Assembly: GCF_039912695.1 (NCBI RefSeq)
Contig: NZ_JBDSPJ010000019.1
Location: 1 to 44,142, forward strand
Reading direction: 5' to 3'
From: Pseudolysinimonas_A sp039912695
Lineage (GTDB): Bacteria; Actinomycetota; Actinomycetes; Actinomycetales; Microbacteriaceae
Length of the DNA stretch: 44,142 nucleotides
The position numbers and the translations under genes are program-made. A model generated the notes under the pieces. That model ran no database searches and was not told the origin of the DNA. It saw nothing but the letters and a program-made list of their open reading frames with translations. Positions 38,637-44,142 of the stretch are shown in pieces (within the stretch, counting starts at the first letter, position 1; every line of letters begins with the position of its first letter).

Positions 38637-40061
38637 AGGTGCCATCCCGATGTACTTCTCCTCGAGGTACTCCAAAATGCCGTCGCTGGATCCTTCGCGG
38701 CCGAGTCCCGATTGCTTCGTGCCGCCGAACGGGGCCGCGGGGTCGCTGACTACCCCCCGGTTGACTCCCACCATGCCGGCGTCAATCTTGAGTGCTGCGC
38801 GCAGCGCGAGCGACTCTTCGCCGAACACGTAGGCAATCAGACCGTAGATCGAGTCGTTCGCCATCCTGATCATTTCGTCGACGTCTCCGACTTGCACGAT
38901 CGCGGTGACCGGTCCGAAAATCTCGGTCGAGTTGATGGTGTCGCCGTGCGTGACGCCGGTGAGCATGGTGGCGGGGTAGAACGCGCCGACCTTCGACGGG
39001 GTCCCACCAAGTGTCACTGTCGCGCCCTCCGCGACGGCTGTCTCGACAAGTCCTGCCACCTTGTCGCGCTCCTCGATTGAGACGAGAGCCCCGAGGGTGT
39101 TCTCGCGATCAAGCCCCGGACCGCTCTTGACCTTCGCCAGCTCGGCGGTGAACTTGGCGACAAATTCTTCGTGCACCGAAGAGTGCACGTAAAAGCGGTT
39201 GGCCGAGGTGCAGGCCGAGCCGCCGTTGCGCATTTTGGCGACCATCGCGCCCTGCACCGCGAGGTCGAGGTCAGCGCCGGGAAGCACCAGGAATGGCGCG
39301 TTGCCGCCCAGTTCCATCGACGTCGAGATCACGGTGTCGGCCGCCTGCTTGAGAAGCGTTCGACCGACCTCGGTCGATCCCGTGAACGACATCTTGCGCA
39401 CCGCAGGATGCTGCATCATCTTCGCGACGGCGGGACCTGTCGGCACCGGGGTGACGAGGTTCACAACCCCCTGGGGCAGACCCGCGCGGCGCAGTGCCTC
39501 GACGACGTAGGCCGCTGTCAGTGGCGTCTCGCGAGCGGGCTTGAGCACTGTCGTGCAACCCGCGGCGAGAGCGGGAGCGAGTTTGCGCGTCGCCATCGCA
39601 GCGGGGAAATTCCACGGCGTGATGAGCAGGGAGACGCCCACCGGCTGTCGGGTCACGACGATGCGTTTGTCGCCCGACGGCGAGAGCCGAAACTCCCCCG
39701 GGATCCGCACCGCCTCTTCGGCGAACCAGCGGAAGAATTCGGTCGCATAGGTCGCTTCCGCCAGGGCGTCGGGGAACGACTTGCCGTTCTCGCGCACCAT
39801 GATCTCCGCGAAATACTCTTTCTCAGCGGTCAGAATCTCGAACGTCCCGCGCAGAATCTCACTACGGACCCGCGGCGCCGTCGCCGCCCAGGACGGGAAT
39901 GCTCGCTCTGCCGCGTCCACCGCAGCCGTACAGTCGGCCTCCGTGGCGATCGCGAATTGCGCGATCGTCGACCCGTCGGAAGGGTCGGTCACTCCGAAAG
40001 TCGTGCCCTCGCCGCCGGCACGCCACTCACCGTCGATGAAGAGGTCTGTGATGTAGTCCAT
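38634..40061 (-). CDS. gabD: NAD(P)-dependent succinate-semialdehyde dehydrogenase
   Basis: 475-residue aldehyde dehydrogenase, most like the succinate-semialdehyde class that ends the GABA shunt. Rossmann motif TPWNFPAAM (149-156), nucleotide-binding FTGSTEVG, general base E250 (MELGGNAPF) and nucleophile C284 (GGSACTSANRF). The C-terminal PFGGTKQSGLGREG is the class signature. Start is ATG 40061 because AGGAG lies 4 bases upstream and the longer ORF would run into cdsA. It starts 7 bases after the cdsA stop and shares its transcript. Other short-chain aldehydes are possible substrates. Confidence 0.92.
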   Translation of the reverse strand: MDYITDLFIDGEWRAGGEGTTFGVTDPSDGSTIAQFAIATEADCTAAVDAAERAFPSWAATAPRVRSEILRGTFEILTAEKEYFAEIMVRENGKSFPDALAEATYATEFFRWFAEEAVRIPGEFRLSPSGDKRIVVTRQPVGVSLLITPWNFPAAMATRKLAPALAAGCTTVLKPARETPLTAAYVVEALRRAGLPQGVVNLVTPVPTGPAVAKMMQHPAVRKMSFTGSTEVGRTLLKQAADTVISTSMELGGNAPFLVLPGADLDLAVQGAMVAKMRNGGSACTSANRFYVHSSVHEEFVAKFTAELAKVKSGPGLDRENTLGALVSIEERDKVAGLVETAVAEGATVTLGGTPSKVGAFYPATMLTGVTHGDTINSTEIFGPVTAIVQVGDVDEMIRMANDSIYGLIAYVFGEESLALRAALKIDAGMVGVNRGVVSDPAAPFGGTKQSGLGREGSSDGILEYLEEKYIGMAP

Positions 40062-40068
40062 GGCACTC

Positions 40069-41055
40069 CTACGCAATCCCGGCACTCGTGACGACCACGT
40101 AGATGCCGTACGCGACCGCAGCGGCGGGCAACATCGAATCGAGGCGGTCGAGGAATCCGCCATGGCCGGGCAGCCAGGTGGAGATGTCTTTCACGCCGAG
40201 GTCGCGCTTGATCAGCGACTCGGTGAGGTCGCCCATCGTGCCGACCAGGGCGAGCAGCACGCCCATGATCGCGCCGACCCACCACGGCACCCCGAGCGCG
40301 GGGATGATCCAGGTGACCAGGATGCCGCAGATCACGGCGACCACGATCGAGCCCGCGAAACCCTCCCAGGTTTTGCCGGGGCTGATCGTCGGTGCCAGCT
40401 TGTGGCGGCCGAGCGTGAGCCCGGCCGCATACGCACCGATGTCGGTCATCACGACGATGGTGATCGAGGCGAGAGTCCACCACTCCCCGCCGTCGAGGCC
40501 GACCAGCACGACGTACAGGCTCGCCAGGAATCCCACGTAGACCTGAACGAAAGCTCCGGCACCGATGTCGGCCACCAGACTGCGCGCTCCGGTGCGATGC
40601 CCCGGACGCAGCAGTTCGGCGAAGCGCCACAGGGTGACAATCGCGACCCCGACGAGCAACCCGACCCAAAGACCGTCGATCCCGAAGAAGAACGCCAGTG
40701 GCACGAGCCCGACGCCCACAACCGTTGACGCCGCTCGCGGCACGTCCCGTCCGGCGAACCGCAGAGCGCTAGAAAGTTCGAAGACCGCGGTGCCGATGAG
40801 GGCCGCCGCGATGATCATGAACATCCAGTCGAGCCCGGGGATGACGATGCTCGTCAGGAACAGGCCGGCCAGGATCAGGCCGATGCCAATCGCGGCAAAC
40901 AGGTTGCGGCCCGTTCGGGCGCGGATCTTTTCGTTCGTCGCGTCGAACTGCGCTCGGGCCTCTTCGACACGATGTTCAAAGTCGTCAAGGGCACCGTGCC
41001 TCTTTGCGGGTGCTTTCTGGGTGCCGGTCGGCGCCTCGTCGTCGTGGTCGGGCAT
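40069..41055 (-). CDS. cdsA: Phosphatidate cytidylyltransferase (CDP-diacylglycerol synthase)
   Basis: 328-residue membrane enzyme that makes CDP-diacylglycerol from CTP and phosphatidate, the branch point for phospholipids. A hydrophilic N-terminus of about 48 residues is followed by eight or so helices. The family signature near the C-terminus is complete: SLIKRDLGVKD, then LPGHGGFLDRLDS. SPGKTWEGFAG and TDIGAYAAGLTLGRHKLAP precede it. ATG 41055 overlaps the frr stop in TGATG. Confidence 0.96.
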   Translation of the reverse strand: MPDHDDEAPTGTQKAPAKRHGALDDFEHRVEEARAQFDATNEKIRARTGRNLFAAIGIGLILAGLFLTSIVIPGLDWMFMIIAAALIGTAVFELSSALRFAGRDVPRAASTVVGVGLVPLAFFFGIDGLWVGLLVGVAIVTLWRFAELLRPGHRTGARSLVADIGAGAFVQVYVGFLASLYVVLVGLDGGEWWTLASITIVVMTDIGAYAAGLTLGRHKLAPTISPGKTWEGFAGSIVVAVICGILVTWIIPALGVPWWVGAIMGVLLALVGTMGDLTESLIKRDLGVKDISTWLPGHGGFLDRLDSMLPAAAVAYGIYVVVTSAGIA

Positions 41056-41609
41056 CAGACCTCGAGGAGCTCAGCTTCCTTCTTCTTCAGCGCTTCGTCG
41101 ATCGCGTCGACGTGCACCTTCGTCACGGCGTCGAGTTCCTTCTCGGCGCGGGCGAGATCGTCTTCGCCGACCTCTTTGACCAGGGCATCCAGGTCGTCCT
41201 TCGCCTTACGGCGCACGTTGCGCAAGGCGACCTTGGCATCCTCGCCCTTGGCGCGCGCGATCTTGACGTACTCCTTGCGGCGGTCCTCAGTGAGTTCGGG
41301 GATCGTGACTCTGATGATCGTGCCGTCGTTGGTCGGCGTTGCACCGAGGTTCGGGAAGTTCACGATCGCGCGCTCGATCTCTTTGAGCGCGGCTTTGTCG
41401 TACGGGGTCACGATGAGGGTTCGCGCCTCAGGGTTCTGCAGTCCCGCCAACTGAGCCAGCGGCGTCGGAGTGCCGTAGTAGTCGACCAGGATCTTCTGGA
41501 ACAGGGCGGGGTTGATGCGACCGGTTCGGACGGTCGAGAAGTCTTCTTTCGCGACCTCGACCGCGCGGTCCATCTTCTCCCGTGCTTCGGTGAGGACATC
41601 GATGATCAC
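41055..41609 (-). CDS. frr: Ribosome recycling factor
   Basis: 184 residues, full length. Splits post-termination ribosomes together with EF-G. Landmarks: KMDRAVEVAKEDFSTVRTGRINP at the N-terminal helix, then ATPTNDGTIIRVTIPELTEDRRKEYVK, and the C-terminal helix ending in EALKKKEAELLEV. The true start is GTG 41609 (reads MIIDVLTEAREKM), with AGGAG 7 bases upstream; the longer ORF extends into the intergenic region. In most relatives frr follows pyrH; here three genes lie between. Confidence 0.97.
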   Translation of the reverse strand: MIIDVLTEAREKMDRAVEVAKEDFSTVRTGRINPALFQKILVDYYGTPTPLAQLAGLQNPEARTLIVTPYDKAALKEIERAIVNFPNLGATPTNDGTIIRVTIPELTEDRRKEYVKIARAKGEDAKVALRNVRRKAKDDLDALVKEVGEDDLARAEKELDAVTKVHVDAIDEALKKKEAELLEV

Positions 41610-41673
41610 GGCACACTCCTTCGCATCCGTACCGACGCCAAGCTTAGAGTGCGGCCAGCCAGCCGGGGTGCGG

Positions 41674-42027
41674 CTAGCTGACGGCCGCGCCGTAGATCGC
41701 GAACGAAATGATCCACCCAAGGATTGTGAGCGCCAACGCTGCTGCGGCCACCCACCACGCGCGGAACCGGCGCACCAACAGCACAACGACCACGGCGGTC
41801 GCCACCAGTCCGACCAGCGCGATCAACGCGCCGGCAATGATCGCCGAGTGACTGGCGAGCGCGGTGTTGCAGGTTTCGGGCGTGCACTTGTCGGTGAACG
41901 CGAGCGCGAGAAGCATGAACGTCGCGCCGATCAGGAACGCGGCGTAGGTGAGAACGAGCAGGATGACCGAGAGCGCGATGTCCCACACTTTGCGCGGACG
42001 CAGCTGCGGGGGCGTCACGATGCTCAT
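41674..42027 (-). CDS. Small membrane protein, three transmembrane helices
   Basis: 117 residues. Helices at about 16-42, 60-85 and 90-112. Two Cys (TDKCTPETCNTA) in the first external loop could form a disulfide. No recognised family. ATG 42027 is preferred over GTG 42036 because TAAGGT ends 7 bases before it. It lies between frr and DUF3097. Confidence 0.75.
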   Translation of the reverse strand: MSIVTPPQLRPRKVWDIALSVILLVLTYAAFLIGATFMLLALAFTDKCTPETCNTALASHSAIIAGALIALVGLVATAVVVVLLVRRFRAWWVAAAALALTILGWIISFAIYGAAVS

Positions 42028-42034
42028 ACGCTCC

Positions 42035-42040
42035 ACCTTA
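42035..42040 (-). promoter_or_regulatory. -10 hexamer TAAGGT for the small membrane gene
   Basis: Minus-strand TAAGGT ends 7 bases before ATG 42027. Confidence 0.45.
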
Positions 42041-42051
42041 TCGAGGCGGTT

Positions 42052-42873
42052 TCAGCCCGCGCCGGTGACGAAGTCGATGAGTTCCTCGACTCGCCCGAGC
42101 AGCGACGGCTCAAGGTCGCCGTAGCCGCGCACGGTGCCGAGGATGCGCTGCCACGCGGCTGCGACATCCGCCGCGTCGTCGTGCGGCCAGCCGAGCGCGT
42201 CGCAGATGCCGTGCTTCCACTCCACGCCGCGCGGAATGTCGGGCCAGTTCTCGAGTCCGAGTCGCTGCGGACGAACTCCCTGCCAGACGTCGATATAGGG
42301 ATGCCCGAGCACGAGCACGTGGGCGTTCGCCACCGCGGCGGCAATGCGACTCTCCTTAGAGCCGGCGACGAGATGGTCGACGAGCACGCCGGCCCGTCGA
42401 CCTGGACCCGGTTCGAACTCGGCGAGCGCTGCCGAGAGGTTGTCGACGCCGTCGAGGAGTTCGACGACGACACCCTCGACGCGCAGGTCGGCACCCCACA
42501 CCTTCTCGATCAGTTCGGCGTCGTGCCTGCCCTCGACGTAGAGGCGACTCCCCCGTGCGACGCGGGCTCGGGCCAGCGGCGGCGCGGTGCTTCCGGATGC
42601 TGTGCGCCCCGCGATCGTCGGCGGCGCCTTCGGCGGGACGAGAGTCACTGGTGCGCCGTCGATGAGGTAGCCGTCCGTCACCGGGAAAACTCGAACCTTG
42701 CCGTGCCGGTCCTCGAGTTCGAGCAACCCCTTGCTGAGACCGACGATGGCGCCGCCGAAACCGTCAGCCCGTTCGACGACCAGCCCCGGCTCGGCCGCCA
42801 CTTCCGGAACGACCTTCTTGCCCCGGTCGCGCCACCCGGCGGCGAGAACATCCTCGCCATATCGATCGCTCAC
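42052..42873 (-). CDS. DUF3097 family protein
   Basis: 273 residues, cytosolic, function unknown. Family pattern: N-terminal SDRYGEDVLAAGW with KKVVPEVAAEPGLVVE, a beta-rich domain to about 120, then LYVEGRHDAELIEKVWGADLR, VLVDHLVAGSKESR and VLGHPYIDVWQGVRP, which resemble a Toprim-like nucleotide/nucleic-acid domain. Start is GTG 42873; its GTGA overlaps the stop of a 28-codon repeat ORF, and no strong ribosome-binding site is seen. The in-frame upstream extension consists of the same repeats and is rejected. Confidence 0.88.
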   Translation of the reverse strand: MSDRYGEDVLAAGWRDRGKKVVPEVAAEPGLVVERADGFGGAIVGLSKGLLELEDRHGKVRVFPVTDGYLIDGAPVTLVPPKAPPTIAGRTASGSTAPPLARARVARGSRLYVEGRHDAELIEKVWGADLRVEGVVVELLDGVDNLSAALAEFEPGPGRRAGVLVDHLVAGSKESRIAAAVANAHVLVLGHPYIDVWQGVRPQRLGLENWPDIPRGVEWKHGICDALGWPHDDAADVAAAWQRILGTVRGYGDLEPSLLGRVEELIDFVTGAG

Positions 42874-42956
42874 GCGCTGCCGCAGTCCACCGTGCCGGTC
42901 AAGGTGCGAGTGCCGGTCATTGTGCGAGTGCCGGTCATCGCGCGAGTGCCGGTCAT
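42870..42956 (-). CDS. 28-codon ORF of hexapeptide repeats linking two genes
   Basis: ATG 42956 lies in ATGA, whose TGA ends the upstream membrane gene. The ORF reads MTGTRA, MTGTRT, MTGTRT, LTGTVD, CGSA and stops at TGA in GTGA, whose GTG starts DUF3097. It is made almost wholly of 18-base repeats. I infer either a small translated peptide that carries ribosomes from one gene to the next, or a chance frame in a repeat expansion. No homologue is known to me. Confidence 0.45.
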   Translation of the reverse strand: MTGTRAMTGTRTMTGTRTLTGTVDCGSA

Positions 42957-42964
42957 CGCGCGGC
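42893..42964. repeat. Four 18-base tandem repeats upstream of DUF3097
   Basis: Copies at 42893, 42911, 42929 and 42947, close to TGCCGGTCATCGCGCGAG. They span the stop codon of the upstream membrane gene and most of the 28-codon ORF. Confidence 0.88.
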
Positions 42965-43255
42965 GACGGCGAACACGAGGTTGCCTCCGATGATCGCGAG
43001 CGGCGCGAGTACGGCGCACGCAATCGCGGGCGGGATGGCGCGCAGGCTCCCGTCGGGACTGCGACGGGCGATCCGGATGCCACCGACGTAGACGGCGGCC
43101 AGCGCGGTGTCGACCACGAGCGCCAGGAGGAAGGCCTTACCGAGGTCGATCCGGGCACCGAACACCCCCGCGAACACCGGAAATCCGAGGAAAGCGATCC
43201 CCAACGTCAGCAGCACGGCACCGACGACAACCCAGGCAACGCGCGCCGGATTCAG
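42953..43255 (-). CDS. Small membrane protein downstream of pyrH
   Basis: About 100 residues with three hydrophobic segments: RVAWVVVGAVLLTLGIAFLG, FLLALVVDTALAAVYVGGI and PAIACAVLAPLAIIGGNLVF. No recognised family. The start is uncertain. The only position that keeps the first helix and does not run deep into pyrH is CTG 43255, whose CTGA overlaps the pyrH TGA; GTG 43357 lies 34 codons inside pyrH and GTG 43216 would cut the first helix. The stop is in ATGA, shared with the repeat ORF. Confidence 0.7.
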   Translation of the reverse strand: MNPARVAWVVVGAVLLTLGIAFLGFPVFAGVFGARIDLGKAFLLALVVDTALAAVYVGGIRIARRSPDGSLRAIPPAIACAVLAPLAIIGGNLVFAVAAR

Positions 43256-43989
43256 GCCCGCACCAACGTTCCGATCTTCTCGCCCTCGAGTGCACGGGTA
43301 ATGTTGCCGGCCGGTTCCATTCCGAAAACCACCATCGGCATCCCGTTGTCCATGCACAGGCTGAACGCTGTCGAGTCGACCACCTTGAGACCCTGCACGA
43401 GAGCCTCCTGATACGAGATCTCTTCCAGCTTCTTCGCCTTCGGGTTCTTGCGGGGGTCGTCGTCGTAGACGCCGTCGACTCCGTTCTTCGCGACCAGCAC
43501 AGCATCTGCGCCGATCTCTAGGGCGCGCTGCGCACTCACGGTGTCGGTAGAAAAGTAGGGCAGCCCGGCGCCCGCACCGAAGATGACGATGCGACCCTTC
43601 TCGAGGTGCCGCTCCGCGCGCAACGGGATGTAGGGCTCCGCAACCTGCGTCATCGAGATCGCCGACTGAACCCGCACCGGAGCACCCGCCTGCTCCAGAA
43701 AGTCTTGAAGGGCCAGAGCGTTCATCATGGTGCCGAGCATGCCCATGTAGTCGGCGCGGCCGCGATCCATGCCACGCTGGCTCAGTTCGGCCCCGCGGAA
43801 GAAGTTGCCGCCGCCGACGACCACCGCGATCTCGACCCCGCCCGGGTCGTTCTGATTCTTCGGAGCCGCTTCGGCGATCTCCCGAGCAATCGCGCTGACG
43901 ACGTCAGGGTTGACGCCGAGCGACCCGCCCCCGAAGGCCTCACCGGACAGCTTGAGAAGGACCCGACGCCGGCGCTTCTTCTGAGGCAT
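43252..43989 (-). CDS. pyrH: UMP kinase
   Basis: 245 residues. Phosphorylates UMP with ATP; hexameric amino-acid-kinase family. KLSGEAFGG at the N-terminus binds phosphate, followed by VVVGGGNFFRGAEL, DYMGMLGTMMNALALQD and the C-terminal NGVDGVYDDDP. ATG 43989 starts a basic MPQKKRRRR leader and is preceded by TACTCT at 6 bases; the longer in-frame ORF is rejected. It follows tsf as in most bacteria. Confidence 0.97.
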   Translation of the reverse strand: MPQKKRRRRVLLKLSGEAFGGGSLGVNPDVVSAIAREIAEAAPKNQNDPGGVEIAVVVGGGNFFRGAELSQRGMDRGRADYMGMLGTMMNALALQDFLEQAGAPVRVQSAISMTQVAEPYIPLRAERHLEKGRIVIFGAGAGLPYFSTDTVSAQRALEIGADAVLVAKNGVDGVYDDDPRKNPKAKKLEEISYQEALVQGLKVVDSTAFSLCMDNGMPMVVFGMEPAGNITRALEGEKIGTLVRA

Positions 43990-43995
43990 GACTTC

Positions 43996-44001
43996 AGAGT
44001 A
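43996..44001 (-). promoter_or_regulatory. -10 hexamer TACTCT for pyrH
   Basis: Minus-strand TACTCT ends 6 bases before ATG 43989, so pyrH probably has its own leaderless transcript in addition to readthrough from tsf. Confidence 0.55.
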
Positions 44002-44077
44002 TCGGTCACGCACCGAGAGCGTTCGTGCACCTACCCATCGCCGATCCCGAGCGTGAGCCGGGACAAGGTCGGCCAAC

Positions 44078-44107
44078 AACAGACAAGAGAGGCGCATGCC
44101 TCCCGTC
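44078..44107 (-). terminator. Weak terminator between tsf and pyrH
   Basis: On the minus strand a 7-bp stem (GGGAGGC with GCCTCTC, one G-T pair) around ATGC is followed by the T-rich TTGTCTGTTGTT. Confidence 0.45.
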
Positions 44108-44116
44108 AGGAAAGAC

Positions 44117-44142
44117 TTACGCGCCGACCTTGAACCGAGCGA
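44117..44142 (-). CDS. tsf: Elongation factor Ts, last codons only
   Basis: The minus strand from the window edge reads ARFKVGA and TAA, the usual C-terminus of actinobacterial EF-Ts, and pyrH follows in the standard tsf-pyrH order. Only seven residues are visible. Confidence 0.7.

Noticed and set aside
42893..42964. CRISPR array
   Set aside because: Repeats are 18 bases, contiguous and without spacers; no cas genes nearby.

Overview
This window is ordinary actinobacterial chromosome, most likely from the family Microbacteriaceae. The supporting signs are very high GC, frequent GTG starts, dense gene packing with ATGA/GTGA/TGATG overlaps, many genes that appear to be transcribed without a leader, and family-typical proteins (LAXTG surface protein, DUF2510/DUF4190 protein, DUF1023 hydrolase, DUF3097 protein, DivIVA-domain proteins, GlgE, tsf-pyrH-frr-cdsA). 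I see no prophage, insertion sequence, CRISPR array, rRNA or tRNA.

Layout. 1-3150 (+): a secreted LAXTG surface protein with a strong terminator, then a membrane protein. 3176-12315 (-, with one + gene): gatC-gatA of the tRNA amidotransferase, a secreted DUF1023 hydrolase, ligA, a lipoprotein and mnmA, plus a small TPR gene divergent from ligA. 12474-18016 (+): a complete peptide/nickel-type ABC importer (lipoprotein, two permeases, one double ATPase) with a hairpin between the binding protein and the permeases. 18013-19191 (-): cysteine desulfurase, the likely sulfur donor for MnmA. 19225-29524: a glucan region with glgX, glgP (opposite strand) and glgE-glgB, interrupted by a DUF2510/DUF4190 membrane protein and a YbaK deacylase. 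29508-32652 (-): a small membrane protein, a CnoX-like thioredoxin/TPR protein and a membrane/lipoprotein-like fusion. 32874-35797 (+): a long hendecad coiled-coil protein with a DivIVA-like start, and an AI-2E family transporter. 35821-44142 (-): a hydrolase, a zinc-ribbon protein, an acetyltransferase, a lysozyme-like secreted protein, a DivIVA-domain protein, gabD, cdsA, frr, a small membrane protein, DUF3097, a membrane protein, pyrH and the last codons of tsf.

How the genes work together. GlgE extends alpha-glucan from maltose-1-phosphate, GlgB branches it, GlgP shortens it and GlgX removes the resulting limit branches; treS and mak, often found beside glgE and glgB, are absent here. The cysteine desulfurase and MnmA form a tRNA 2-thiouridylation pair split by the ABC importer. 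The right end is the translation/nucleotide/phospholipid cluster tsf-pyrH-frr-cdsA with lineage-specific insertions.

The most notable observations are: an apparent one-base deletion that separates GlgP from its conserved N-terminus; a 28-residue ORF of hexapeptide repeats fitted between two genes by ATGA and GTGA overlaps; 17 unbroken 11-residue repeats in a coiled-coil protein; a consistent -10 hexamer 6-8 bases before about sixteen start codons, twice including the previous gene's stop codon; and an intergenic palindrome after ybaK.
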